DNA of 64,000 nucleotides from Stomoxys calcitrans (Eukaryota; Arthropoda; Insecta; Diptera; Muscidae), in NCBI RefSeq assembly GCF_963082655.1, contig NC_081552.1, positions 63,740,799 to 63,804,798 on the forward strand. The letters run 5' to 3'. Of the stretch, positions 21,788 to 34,106 are shown piece after piece. The notes beneath the pieces were generated by a model. The model was given only the letters and a program-made list of their open reading frames with translations, did not search any database and had not been told where the DNA came from. Position 1 is the stretch's first letter. Every line of letters begins with the position of its first letter. Both the position numbers and the translations under genes were made by a program.

Positions 21788-22544
21788 TATACTAGCCGAA
21801 CCGGGCCCGCTCCGCTGCGCCTTCTTTAACTCTCTAATATCATTTAGGTTGGAGCACTTCGCCCTGAATGTGTATATCGAATTCGTGACACTGTAGCCTA
21901 TAACGCTGAACGCCTGCGCTCAATTATAACAACAATGGCGATAACAAAGGACAAAATTTAAAGCGGTGGTGATCACATCTTAATGCTGGCGACATTTGCC
22001 TTGTATGGTCATGTAAAAAATTCTCCTCAAAGCGATTTCGCACCGCGGCAACGCATTCGGACTCAGCTATAAAAAAGTCCCTTATCATTGAGTTTAAACT
22101 TTAATCGAAAAGCTTTCATTGATGTGTGACCCTTCTCGGTTCCTGGGTAAATTTTTACTCCACTCCCAAATACCTTTCTTTTGGGTCCTATATTATCCTA
22201 TTAGTAAATATTTCCAGTTTAGAGAGACACTTGGCCCTTAATGTAAATATACGCTTCGTGCTCTACATTCAAATACATTTTTTATGAGCCCCATAATGGC
22301 ATGATCGGTAAATAAATTCTGTTTGAGAGTGGGATGGACCCCAGGGACTTTGTCCCGAAAATAGGGAGGTGTTTTCAGGTAGGGCAGTTCCCCAAACACA
22401 TGGCTCTTCAATTGGATATCAAATTCGTTTTATGACTGATATCTACTTTTGGTTTTGGATGACGTTGTTGGGGTAAGGTAACCGATATTTTTAGATATCG
22501 TTTGAGGGCAGTCCCCTTTCTGCGGAACAAACAAAACAAACAAA
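21788..22544. repeat. HLE-C end, decayed SINE and HLE-C body
   Basis: 21790-21830 is an inverted HLE-C terminus (ACTAGCCGAACCGGGCCCGC). About 21885-22140 is a decayed copy of the SINE intact at 28291, recognised by TAATGCTGGCGACATTTG and TCCCTTATCATTGAGTTTAAA; its tRNA-like head is internally deleted. 22141-22544 is HLE-C type repeat ending in the GCGGAACAAACAAAACAAAC motif. No gene. Confidence 0.6.
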
Positions 22545-25500
22545 AACAAGTAAAAGCGTGCTAAGTTCGGCCGGGCCGAATCTTATATACCCTCCACCAT
22601 GGATCGCATTTGTCGAGTTCTTTTCACGGCATCTCTTCTTAGGCAAAAAAGGATATAAGAAAAGATTTGCTTTGCTATTAGAGCAATATCAAGATATGGT
22701 CCGGTTTGGACCACAGTTAAATTATATGTTGGAGACCTGTGTAAAATGTCAGTCAATTCGAATAAGAATTGCGCCCTTTGGGGGCTCAAGAAGTAAAATA
22801 GAGAGATCGATTTATATGGGAGCTGTATCGGGCTATAGACCAATTCAGACCATAATAAACACGTATGTTGACGGTCATGACAGAATCCGTCGTACAATTT
22901 TTCAGGCAAATCGTATAATAATTGCGACCTCTATAGGTCAAGATCCCAGATCGGTTTATATGACAGCTATATCAGGTTATGAACCGATTTGAACCATACT
23001 TGGCACAGTTGTTGGATATCATGGCAAAATACGTCGTGCGAAATTTCATTCAAATCGTATAAGAATTGCGCACTCTAGAGGCTCAAGAAGTCAAGACCCA
23101 AGATCGGTTTATATGACAGCTATATAAGGTTATGGACCGATTTGAACCATACTTGACACAGTTGTTGGATATCATAACAAAACACGTCGGACCAAAATTC
23201 ATTCAAATAGGATAAGAATTGCGCCCTCTAGAGGCTCAAGAAGTCGAGACCCAAGATCGGTTTATATGGCAACTATATCAGGTTATGAACCGATTTGAAC
23301 CATTCTTGGCACAGTTGTTGGATATCATAACAAAACACGTCGAACCAAAATTCATTCAAATAGGATAAGAATTGCGCACTCTAGAGGCTCAAGAAGTCAA
23401 GACCCAAGATCGGTTTATATGACAGCTATATAAGGTTATGGACCGATTTGAACCATACTTGGCACAGTTGTTGGATATCATAACAAAACACGTCGGGCCA
23501 AAATTCATTCAAATCGGATAAGAATTGCGCCCTCCAGAGGCTCAAGAAGTCAAGACCCAAGATCGGTTTATATGACAGCTATATAAGGTTATGGACCGAT
23601 TTGAACCATACTTGGCACAGTTGTTGGATATCATAACAAAACACGTCGGGCCAAAATTCATTCAAATCGGATAAGAATTGCGCCCTCCAGAGGCTCAAGA
23701 AGTCAAGACCCAAGATCGGTTTATATGACAGCTATATCAGGTTATGAACCGATTTGAACCATGCTTTGCACAGTTGTTGGATATCATAACAAAACACGTT
23801 GGACCAAAATTCATTCAAATAGGATAAGAATTGCGCACTCTAGAGGCTCAAGAAGTCAAGACCCAAGATCGGTTTATATGACAGCTATATAAGGTTATGG
23901 ACCGATTTGAACCATACTTGACACAGTTGTTGGATATCATAACAAAACACGTCGGGCCAAAATTCATTCAAATCGGATAAGAATTGCGCCCTCCAGAGGC
24001 TCAAGAAGTCAAGACCCAAGATCGGTTTATATGACAGCTATATAAGGTTATGGACCGATTTGAACCATACTTGGCACAGTTGTTGGATATCATAACAAAA
24101 CACGTCGGGCCAAAATTCATTCAAATCGGATAAGAATTGCGCCCTCCAGAGGCTCAAGAAGTCAAGACCCAAGATCGGTTTATATGACAGCTATATCAGG
24201 TTATGAACCGATTTGAACCATACTTTGCACAGTTGTTGGATATCATAACAAAACACATCGGACCAAAATTCATTCAAATAGGATAAGAATTGCGCACTCT
24301 AGAGGCTCAAGAAGTCAAGACCCAAGATCGGTTTATATGACAGCTATATAAGGTTATGGACCGATTTGAACCATACTTGGCACAGTTGTTGGATATCATA
24401 ACAAAACACGTCGGACCAAAATTCATTCAAATAGGATAAGAATTGCGCCCTCTAGAGGCTCAAGAAGTCAAGACCCAAGATCGGTTTATATGGCAGCTAT
24501 ATCAGGTTATGAACCGATTTGAACCATTCTTGGCACAGTTGTTGGATATCATAACAAAACACGTCGGACCAAAATTCATTCAAATAGGATAAGAATTGCG
24601 CACTCTAGAGGCTCAAGAAGTCAAGACCCAAGATCGGTTTATATGACAGCTATATAAGGTTATGGACCGATTTGAACCATACTTGGCACAGTTGTTGGAT
24701 ATCATAACAGAACACGTCGGGCCAAAATTCATTCAAATCGGATAAGAATTGCGCCCTCCAGAGGCTCAAGAAGTCAAGACCCAAGATCGGTTTATATGAC
24801 AGCTATATAAGGTTATGGACCGATTTGAACCATACTTGGCACAGTTGTTGGATATCATAACAAAACACGTCGGACCAAAATTCATTCAAATAGGATAAGA
24901 ATTGCGCACTCTAGAGGCTCAAGAAGTCAAGACCCAAGATCGGTTTATATGACAGCTATATAAGGTTATGGACCGATTTGAACCATACTTGACACAGTTG
25001 TTGGATATCATAACAAAACACGTCGGGCCAAAATTCATTCAAATCGGATAAGAATTGCGCCCTCCAGAGGCTCAAGAAGTCAAGACCCAAGATCGGTTTA
25101 TATGACAGCTATATAAGGTTATAGACCGATTTGAACCATACTTGGCACAGTTGTTGGATATCATAACAAAACACGTCGGGCCAAAATTCATTCAAATCGG
25201 ATAAGAATTGCGCCCTCCAGAGGCTCAAGAAGTCAAGACCCAAGATCGGTTTATATGACAGCTATATCAAAACATGGACCGATATGGCCCATTTACAATA
25301 CCAACCGACCTACACTAATAAGAAGTATTTGTGCAAAATTTCAAGCGGCTAGCTTTACTCCTTCGGAAGTTAGCGTGCTTTCGACAGACAGACGGACGGA
25401 CGGACGGACAGACGGACGGACATGGCTAGATCGACATAAAATGTCACGACGATCAAGAATATATATACTTTATGGGGTCTCAGACGAATATTTCGAGTAG

Positions 25501-25554
25501 TTACAAACAGAATGACGAAATTAGTATACCCCCCATCTTATGGTGGAGGGTATA
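22545..25554 (-). mobile_element. HLE-A copy 4 (minus), CTR-expanded to 3.0 kb
   Basis: Complete from tail (AACAAGTAAAAGCGTGCTAAG plus hairpin) to head (GGTGGAGGGTATA). Its CTR array is the longest in the window, and the copy is about twice the usual length. The array is homogeneous, unlike the more divergent units next to the tail (22790-22990). Confidence 0.8.
23064..25255 (-). repeat. 153-bp tandem array with higher-order structure
   Basis: The marker AATTGCGC recurs at 23064, 23217, 23370, 23523, 23676, 23829, 23982, 24135, 24288, 24441, 24594, 24747, 24900, 25053 and 25206: fourteen consecutive intervals of exactly 153 bp. Three unit types can be told apart by the next bases (ACTCTAG, CCTCTAG, CCTCCAG). 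Their order shows a 459-bp (3-unit) higher-order repeat at 23370-24287, and the 23064 block recurs 1224 bp (8 units) later. Confidence 0.92.
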
Positions 25555-26995
25555 AAAACGAGTCCCATTTAGTCACGATGGGTCATATGCCCATTTAAAG
25601 CTTTTTTGGAGGGAAGGGGAGCCCTAAAACTTCAATCTGTATTTGTATGCCAGGTATTTGCGAGTAGAATACGAATCTGATATCTAAATTTGGGACTACG
25701 TTCCTGGGGGTCCATCCTTTCCCCAAAACACACCCCAAACAGGACTTATTTACTGACCATGGGAATATGGGGCTTAAATACAATGTATTTGATTGTAGAA
25801 TACGAATCTGATATCCAAATATGGGACGAAGTGTTTGGGGGGCCGCCTCTCCCCAAAAACATCCCCAAAGGGGACAAATTTACGACCATAGCAATATGGG
25901 GCTCAAATGATAGGTCTTTGGGAGTAAAGCACGACTTTGATATCAATATTCGGGAAAAGTGTCTATTGGGCCACCCCACCCCCACAACACCACCCATGTA
26001 GTAAGTATTTGCTGACTATTGCAATATGAGGCTCAAATAAGAGGGTTTTTAAAGTGGAAAACGAATCCGATATATATTTTCAAGGCCAACACACTGAGTG
26101 GCCGCCCATCTTCCAAAACACTTCCAAACAGCTCATGTTTGCCGACTATGAAAATATAGGGCTGAAATTAAAGGTATGTGGGAGTAAGGCACGTATCTGA
26201 TATCAACATTAGGGGTCAATTGTCTAGCGGACGTCCCACCACCATAACAAACCCCAAATAGGACGAATTTGCTCACCAAAACAATTTGGGTCTTAAAGAG
26301 GGTGAAATTAATATTAATACTTTTTAGGGCCAATACCCCAAACCGGACATATTTGTTGACTTTTGCAATAAGGAGTTTAAAAGAGATTAGAAAACGAATT
26401 TGATATCCAATTTTGGTGCCAATGACAATATGGGGTTCAAGTAAATGATATATAATTATATGAGAATAGTGCAAGTTGCTGATATATTTTCCGGGCTTAG
26501 TGTTTGGGGGATCTTCCCAATCCCCAAAACACCCCTAAATCGGGCATATTTACCGATCATGTCAATGTGGAGCTTAAATGAAACGTATTGGGGGTAGAGC
26601 AAGAATTGATACACCCCTTTCCAAAAATACCCCACAAACAGCAATTTTTTACTGACCATCGCAATATGGGGCTCAATTAAAGGTATGTGGGAGTAGAATA
26701 CGAATTTGATATCCACATGTAGGTCCATTTTTACAGGGCATCTCCCCTAACCTAAAACACCCCCCAAAGGGTAAACATTTTTCGACCATGCCAATAATGG
26801 GCTCAAATGAGAAGTATTTGAGCGTAGAAAATAAATTTGATAACCTATTTTGGGACCATGTGTATGGGGGACGCCTTATCGTGTAAACTCCCCTAAACCA
26901 ATGGCAATATGGGGTTTAAATAAATGGTATTTGAAAGAAGAGCACGATGCTGTTTTTGAGGGCGAAGTGTCTGGGGGACCACCTTAGAATATATT
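25555..26995 (+). repeat. HLE-C body, ends missing
   Basis: Roughly a dozen degenerate units with CAATATGGGGCTCAAAT or GCAATATGAGGCTCAAATAAG cores and GGGGGACCACC/CCCCAAAACACC spacers. No clear terminus on the left, where it abuts HLE-A copy 4. Reading frames here are repeat artefacts. Confidence 0.6.
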
Positions 26996-27370
26996 TGGAA
27001 TATTTATTTTCGACAATTAAAGAGCTATTAGTGAAATACCATGCTAATAATATATCGCCTGGCTAACATTTTAACAATATAAACCAAACAATATAAACAA
27101 ACCCGCTACACTGAGTTTTCGCTTTCAAGACGTAAAAATGTTCACCTCTGCAACTACCTCTTACCCTCCAATAGCTCTGATTCCGTGTACGTTCGTTGAG
27201 CCATCCCCTCTAACAGTTTAACACAAACTTGGATATTCGCACTCTACTAAATAATTTTTTTTATCTATGGCAAAGATAGCCACTAAAGTTACCTGAAACA
27301 CCTATCTAAGGGTGGAAAATTTAAAAAATAATATAGCAATAAACCGCAACGAAATTCCTACACTCTATTA
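26996..27370. repeat. HLE-C end segment and LR-G 'F' segment
   Basis: 26996-27095 (TATTTTCGACAATTAAAGAGC, AGTGAAATACCATGCT) matches 50225-50310 near an HLE-C terminus. From 27103 (AAACCCGCTACACTGAGTTTTC) to about 27370 it matches 48388-48650, including ACACAAACTTGGATATTCGCACTC. Both are dispersed-repeat pieces. Confidence 0.6.
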
Positions 27371-28290
27371 TACATTTCAACATTTCACTTGGAATACATT
27401 TGCAACTACAATTACGCAGAAATGTTCATATTTAGAGTACTCCTCTCCAACATAGCATAATCGGGCGCAGCGAAGCGGTAATCTATTACTTAGGGTATGC
27501 ATGAGACATGGCTTTAATGTATGGTAAAAACGAATTTTTTGGCATCCATATTGCTTCTGATCAGCGGTTGCGTATGCTAATAGTGTTTTGAATGAACGAA
27601 GTTCAAGTAAATCAATTCGTGCTTCACGGAAGCTAGAGATTGGCACGATCTTTATCCGCGTGCTTTAAAGAGAGTTGAATATCTTCAGATGAATTTGACA
27701 ACTCGGACAAAAAGATTATCACGATTGTTATAACTTTGTTGTTGTTTTATACTTTTTGACACAGTACTAAAAGTTTTTTTGAGACTGAATTCAAATTTGA
27801 ATATTTTTATTTTATTTCATTTATTTGTTTAATTAATAACTTCAAAACGCCATCCGATATAAAACGACAAAAAAAAATCATTTTTTTGGGGCATTAATAG
27901 CAGAAAACGGTGTTTTCATTAAAACTATTCTTTGCATGAAAAAGGCAAAATAAATTTGTGGTGCTAATGTTGCATTTTGGACGTTAAACAAGAAGCGCAT
28001 TTTTGATCTTTAAACAATCGCATTTAAGTGGGACATCGTCCGCAAAAATAATGCATGCCGGAAGCAACTGCAGATGCTAATGTCACGATGGTTTTATTAC
28101 TATTGTATCCGGGGGTGCAATATTTTCTGCTGGGTTGTTAGTCGTATATAGGGCATAGACGAGTTTGTTCCATTTGTAGGTCCCAAGCAAAAATTACTCT
28201 ATATATAATGGCTTGCTATTATCTTGAACTTTAAATTGAAAAAATTATAATTCCATAAATATGATTTTGGTGTAATTTATACAAAGGATG
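27371..28290. other. Unassigned DNA
   Basis: No match to the other repeats in this window, apart from a GGGCGCAGCGAAGCGG scrap near 27460 that recalls an HLE-C terminus. The minus strand has an 89-codon frame (27377-27646) that I do not recognise. It has no supporting feature and sits in AT-rich sequence, so I do not call it a gene. Confidence 0.4.
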
Positions 28291-28640
28291 GAGACCACTG
28301 TAGCGCGGAGGATAGTATGTCCGCCCATGACGCTGAAGGCGAAGGTTCGAATCCTGGCGAGACCACAAACAAACATTTTCAGCGGTGTTTATTCCCTCCT
28401 AATGCTGGCGATATTTGTGAAGAACTATGCTTTTTCAAAAAATGGTATGGCAGCCATGTAAAAACTTCTCCCCAGGAAGGTGTCGCACTGCAGCACCCCG
28501 TTCGGATTCAGCTGAAAAAGGAGGTCCCTTATCATAGAGCTTAAACTTAAATCGGACTGCACTCAATGATATGTGATAAGTTTTCCGCTGTTCCTTAGTG
28601 GAATGATCATGGACAAAATTTGCATTTTATGCAGAGCATG
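28291..28640 (+). mobile_element. tRNA-derived SINE, copy with intact head
   Basis: The tRNA-like head has an A box TAGCGCGGAGG (28301-28311, one mismatch to TRGYNNARNGG) and a perfect B box GGTTCGAATCC (28344-28354), the internal RNA polymerase III promoter. The body CCTCCTAATGCTGGCGATAT, TGTCGCACTGCAGCACCCCG and TTAGTGGAATG recurs at 21885-22140, 38459-38650 and 56930-57232. About 340 bp. The head is not a functional tRNA gene, as there is no acceptor pairing. Flanking target duplication not identified. Confidence 0.75.
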
Positions 28641-29309
28641 ATTCTTTTAGTTACTGTTCAACTGTTAAAAGTTGGATTTAATATTTTTTAGAGTGATCAT
28701 CTTACCACAAAATGTGTTTCAACTCTTAATGACTGACCATAATAAAGGAAAACATTTTTCTGCATCCCTCTACAGCCAACTACTCAAATTTGCATATGTA
28801 ACAACCAAATTGGTTGGGAAAACTAAAAGTTTTTATTTTTTTTCTTCACGTCCCTATACTGTACTTCCCTTCGCTTTCATTTATTTTAATTCATTTATGG
28901 AAAAACTGCGGGTAATTAACGTGTTCCTTGTTATGGAATTTTCTGCGGAAATAAAAACAGACTTCAAACAATGCAGAAATTTTGCTTCGCCAACTATGAG
29001 ATGAGCATGGATAGAGCAACGACAAAAAACACACAAAGTAAGAAAAGTAAAGCCAATATTAAAACGAGAACAAAAGAGCAACAACAGTCTTTGTGTTAGC
29101 TGTTCTCACTCACTTACACACAAAATAATTAGTGTTTCCGCTCTTGTTGAAACATTTCCGTTTGGTTTGTTGACAACAATGGCAGCAAATGCACCACCGA
29201 TGAATGGTTGGTTGTAAGAAAGGCAACATTAGCGTAATAGCATTAGTGTTTTTGATAGCGGAAAAAAGACGAATTTTATATTAAGTACTGAAATGAAATG
29301 CAATTTAAA
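28641..29309. other. Unassigned AT-rich DNA
   Basis: No repeat family from the window is recognisable and no convincing gene. Frames of 67-110 codons overlap on both strands with low-complexity composition. Together with 27371-28290 this is the best candidate for ordinary single-copy fly DNA. Confidence 0.4.
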
Positions 29310-30464
29310 AACAAGTAAAAAGGCGTTAAGTTCGGCCGGGTCGAACTTTGGATGCCCACCACCTCGGATATATATGTGAACCACCTTTCCTCAAAATCCG
29401 GTGCAAAATTCATTCCTTATGCCCCATAGCAGCTTTATCAATATATGTTCCGATTTGGACCAGATACTAATAAGTAAAAGATATTGTTCAATTGTATATA
29501 ACAAAATATTGGTCTTTTTAGTAGTTATTGTATATCTAAAAATAAACCGATCTGAACTATATACGACACGGATGTCGAAAAGCATAACATATGTCAGTGT
29601 GTCAAATTTCAGTGCAATCGGATTAAAAATGCGCCTTTTATGGGGCCAAGACTTTAAATCGAGAGATCGGTTTTTATGGCAGACATATGCAAATCTTGAT
29701 CGATCTAGACCAAATTGCACAAATATGTGGAGGGGCTTAACTAAACTCTTTTTCCTAAATTTCGGCAACATCGGACAATAAATGCGCTTTTTATGGCCCC
29801 AAAACCTAAAACCGAGAGATCAGTCTATATGGCAGCTATATCCAAATCTGGACCGATCTGTGCCAAATTGATGGAGGATGTTGAAGGGCCTAATACAACT
29901 CACTGTCCCAAATTCTCGCAAAATCGGTTAATAAATGTGGCTTTTATGGGCCTAAGACCCTGAATTGGAGAATCGGTCAATATGGCAGCTATATCCAAAT
30001 CTGAAACAATCTGAACCATATTGACGGAGGATGTCGAAGGGCCTAAGGCAACTCACTGTCCCAAATTTCAGCAAAATCGGATAATAAATGTGGCTTTTAT
30101 GGGCCTAAGACCCCAAATCGGTGGATCGGTCTATATGGCAGCTATATCCAAATCTGGATCGATCTGGGCCAAATTGATGGAGGATGTCGAAGGGCCTAAC
30201 ACAACTGACTGTCCCAAATTTCACCAAAATCGGATAATAAATGTGGCTTTTATTGGCCTAAGGGCTTGAATCGGTGGATCGGTCTATATGGGGGCTATAT
30301 CAAGATATAGTCCGATATAGCCCATCTTCGAACTTAACCTGCTTATGGACAAAAAAGAATCCGTGCAAAGTTTCAGCTCAATATCTCTATTTTTGAAGAC
30401 TGTAGCGTGATTTCAACAGACAGATGGACAGACGGACGGACATGTCTAGATCGTATTAGATTTT
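29310..30464 (-). mobile_element. HLE-B copy 3 (minus), cut by assembly gap
   Basis: Tail AACAAGTAAAAAGGCGTTAAG, hairpin with one mismatch (TTCGGCCGGGTCGAA), ATGCCCACCACC, about five CTR units, the linker, GACGGACGG, then the run of N. The gap begins within the mini-me core, so the head is not visible. Confidence 0.72.
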
Positions 30465-30664
30465 NNNNNNNNNNNNNNNNNNNNNNNNNNNNNNNNNNNN
30501 NNNNNNNNNNNNNNNNNNNNNNNNNNNNNNNNNNNNNNNNNNNNNNNNNNNNNNNNNNNNNNNNNNNNNNNNNNNNNNNNNNNNNNNNNNNNNNNNNNNN
30601 NNNNNNNNNNNNNNNNNNNNNNNNNNNNNNNNNNNNNNNNNNNNNNNNNNNNNNNNNNNNNNNN
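30465..30664. other. Assembly gap (200 N)
   Basis: Exactly 200 N, likely a placeholder size. It lies between the core of HLE-B copy 3 and the tail of HLE-A copy 5, a place where near-identical repeats would stall assembly. Confidence 0.97.
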
Positions 30665-31568
30665 ATGCTAAGTTCGGCCGGGCCGAATCTTATATACCAT
30701 CCACCATGAATCGCATTTCTCGAGTTCTATGCGCAGTATCTCTTTTTAGGCAAACAAAGAATATTGAATAAGATTTGTTATGCTATTTGTTTGGAGCTTT
30801 ATCAAGTTTTAGTCCGATTCGGAATAAATAATTTGAATGTTGAAGAAAATAGTAGGCATAAGAAGCCATAGAAATCATTAGAATATAGAATCACCGAAAT
30901 ATTACTTCAGTCCATTCGTTTAAGAATTGCGCCTTGTAGGGGCTCAAGAAACAAAATCGGGAGAACGGTTTATGGGAGCTGTATTGGGCTATAGATCGAT
31001 TCAGACCATATTGGACACGTATGTTAAAGGTCATGAGAGAAGCCGTAGTACAACATTTCTTTCAAATTGGATGAGAATTGCGCCCTGTAGAGGCTTAAGA
31101 AGTCAAGATCTCAGATCGGTTTATGGCAGCTATATCAGTTTATGTACCTATTTGCGCCATACTTAGCACAGTTATTAGAAGTCATAACAAAACACCTCAT
31201 GCGAAATTTCAGCCAAATCGATCAGAATTGCACCTCTATTGGCTCAAGAAATCAAGATCCAAGATAGGTTTATATGACAGCTATACCAAATTATGAACGA
31301 TTTAAATCATACTAATCACATTTGTTGGAAATGATACCAAAACATCACGTGCAAAATTTTAGTCAAATCGGATAAGAGTTGCGCCCTCTAGAAGCTCAAG
31401 AAGTCAAGATCCGTATAAATGGCAGCTATATCAAAACATGGACCGATTTGGCCCATTTACAATCCCAACCGACCGCCGTTAATAAGTATTTGTGGAAATT
31501 TTCAAGTGGCTAGCTTTACTATTTCGAAAGTAAGCGTGCATTCGACAGACAGACAGACGGACATGGTT
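30665..31568 (-). mobile_element. HLE-A copy 5 (minus, divergent, head missing)
   Basis: Starts in the tail just after the gap (ATGCTAAGTTCGGCCGGGCC). It has about four diverged CTR units and the linker, and breaks off inside the microsatellite at CAGACGGACATGG, where HLE-C sequence takes over. Confidence 0.65.
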
Positions 31569-31972
31569 TTATATCCAATTTTAACGCCAATGGCTATATG
31601 GGGTTCAAATAAATGGTATATAGATATATGAGAATAGAGCACGTTGCTGATATATTTTCCGGGCTTAGTGTTTGGGGGACCACCCCAATCCCCAAAACAC
31701 CCCTAGATCGGGCATATTTACCGACCATGTCAATGTGGGGCTTAAATGAAAGGAATTGGGTGTAGAACAAGAATTGATTCCCACTTTCGGGACCCCTTTC
31801 CCAAAATACCCCACAAACAGCAACTTTTTAGTGACCATCGCAATATGGGGCTCAAATAAAGGTATTTAGAAGTAGAATACGAAATTGATATCCAAATGTA
31901 GGACCATGTATTTAGGGCATCACCCATTCCCAAACCTCCCCCAAAGGATACACAATGGTAATATGGGGTTTA
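31569..31972 (+). repeat. HLE-C body fragment
   Basis: About three units (GGCTATATGGGGTTCAAAT; GTCAATGTGGGGCTTAAATG; CGCAATATGGGGCTCAAAT), most similar to 26400-26790. Bounded by truncated HLE-A on the left and the HLE-B tail on the right. Confidence 0.6.
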
Positions 31973-32262
31973 AACAAGTAAAAAGGCGTTAAGTTCGGCC
32001 GGGCCGAAATTTGGATACCCACCACCTCGGGTATTTATATATAACCCACCTTTCATCAAAATCCGGTGAAAATTGCATACCTTATGTCCCATAGCAATGT
32101 ATATCGAAATATGTTCCGATTTGGACCAAATACTAATAAGTACAAGTCATTATTCAATTGTGTATAACAAAATATTGGTCTTTTTAGTAGCTATATCTAA
32201 AAGTAAACCGATCTGAATCATATACAATATGGATGTCGAAAAGCCTAACATAAGTCAATGTG
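31973..32262 (-). mobile_element. HLE-B copy 4, tail-side fragment (minus)
   Basis: Tail, hairpin TTCGGCCGGGCCGAA, ATACCCACCACC and the first CTR portion, stopping after TAAGTCAATGTGTG. It shows the uninterrupted sequence at the spot where the MITE landed in HLE-B copy 1. Confidence 0.7.
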
Positions 32263-32435
32263 TGTGGGCTGAACTTTAACACTGTTACTTGTTTTGATTA
32301 CTTTCGCCATTCTTTTAGGAATTTTGTTGGAACAGATGTTTTTAATTTGCGTAATATTACAGTCAAGAATCTACCTGATCCATCCATTGGTATACATTTT
32401 GGAATGTGGTTGAGCTCTCTCGCATTTCTATACTC
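32263..32435. other. Short unassigned segment
   Basis: About 170 bp with no match in the window, between the broken HLE-B copy 4 and an HLE-H head. No gene seen. Confidence 0.4.
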
Positions 32436-32757
32436 AACACCATAGAATGGGGGTATACTAACCTAGTCATTCCGTTTATAACACCTCGAAATATTGATCT
32501 GCGACACCATAAAGTATATATATTCTGTATCGTCTCGACATTCTGATTCGATCTAGCCATGTCCGTCCGTCCATCTGTCGATATCACGATAGCGGTCGAA
32601 CGCGCAAAGATAGCCGCTTGAAATTTAGCACAGATACTTACTAAATACCTTTCATTTGAGTCCCATATTGCATTGATTGATCTTAATATACGTTTGGAAT
32701 GTTTTAGGGTGGGGCGGCCCCCCTAGGTATCCCATCCGACACTTGGTAGAACATTTT
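32436..32757 (+). mobile_element. HLE-H head joined to HLE-C body (chimera)
   Basis: 32436-32638 has a mini-me head of a third type: CACCATAGAATGGGGGTATA, CATAAAGTATATATATTCTG, GTCCGTCCGTCCATCTGTCG and GATAGCGGTCGAACGCGC. It matches the head of the HLE-H copy at 57250-57454. At about 32640 it switches directly into HLE-C sequence (AATACCTTTCATTTGAGTCC) up to the next HLE-A head. Confidence 0.6.
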
Positions 32758-34106
32758 TATACCCTCCACCATAAGATGGGGGGTATACTAATTTCGTCAT
32801 TCTGTTTGTAACTACTCGAAATATTCGTCTGAGACCCCATAAAGTATATATATTCTTGATCGTCGTGACATTTTATGTCGATCTAGCCATGTCCGTCCGT
32901 CTGTCCGTCCGTCCGTCCGTCCATCCGTCCGTCCGTCTGTCTGTCGAAAGCACGCTAACTTCCGAAGGAGTAAAGCTAGCCGCTTGAAATTTTGCACAAA
33001 TACTTCTTTTTAGTGTAGGTCGGTTGGTATTGTAAATGGGCCATATCGGTCAATGTTTTGATATAGCTGCCATATAAACCGATTTGGGTCTTGAATTCTT
33101 GAGCCTCTAGAGTGCGCAATTCTTATCCGATTGGAATGAAATTTTGCACGACGTGTTTTGTTATGATACCCAACAACTGTGCCAAGTATGGTTTAAATCG
33201 GTTCATAACCTGATATAGCTGCCATATAAACCGATCTTGGGTCTTGACTTCTTGAGCCTCTATAGGGCGCAATTCTTATCCGAATGGAATGGAATTTCGC
33301 ACGACGTGTTTTGTTATAATACCCAACAACTGTGCCAAGTATGGTTTAAATCGGCCTATAACATGACATAGCTGCCATATAAGCCGATCTTGGGTCTTGA
33401 CTTCTTGAGCCTCTAGAGGGCGCAATTCTTATCCAAATGGAATGGAATTTCGCACGACGTGTTTTGTTATGATATCCAACAACTGTGCCAAATATGGTTG
33501 AAATCGGTCCATAACCTGATATAGCTGTCATATAAACAGATCTGGGGATTTGACTTTTTGAGCTTTTAGAGGGTGCAATTCCTATCCAATTTGGCTGAAA
33601 TTTTGCATGACGTATTTTACTTTTACTTTCAACAGCTGTGTCAAATAAGGTTCAAATCGGTTCATAACCTGATATAGCTGCCATATAAACCGATCTGGGA
33701 TCTTGACTTCTTGACCCCTAGAGGTCGCAATTATTATCCGATATGCCTGAAATTTTGTACGACGGATCCCCTCATGACCATCAACAAACGTGTTCATTAT
33801 GGTCTGAATCGGTCTATAGCCCGATACAGATCCCATATAAATCGTTCTCTCTATTTTACTTCGTGAGCCCCAATGGGCGCAATTCTTATACGAATTGGCT
33901 GAAATTTTACACAGGTCTCCAACATATAATTTAATTGTGGTCCGAACCGGACCATATCATGATATCGTTTTAATAGCAGAGCAACTCTTTTCTTATATCC
34001 TTTTTTGCCTAAGAAGAGATGCCGGGAAAAGAACTCGACAAATGCGATCCATGGTGGAGTGTATATAAGATTCGGCCCGGCCGAACTTAGCACGCTTTTA
34101 CTTGTT
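32758..34106 (+). mobile_element. HLE-A copy 6 (plus, complete)
   Basis: All blocks are present: head TATACCCTCCACCATAAG, core, (GTCC)n at 32890-32943, linker, about five CTR units, pre-tail, inverted head motif (GGTGGAGTGTATA, one change), hairpin and TTACTTGTT. Confidence 0.8.

Noticed and set aside
23064..25255. Regularly spaced repeats resembling a CRISPR array
   Set aside because: The whole 153-bp unit is repeated, with no unique spacers, and the context is a eukaryotic mobile element.
27377..27646. 89-codon minus-strand frame as a host gene
   Set aside because: No recognisable motif, promoter, splice or homologue evidence from sequence alone; a frame of this length is not rare by chance.
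28672..29084. Overlapping 67-110-codon frames
   Set aside because: Low-complexity, both strands open, no motif.
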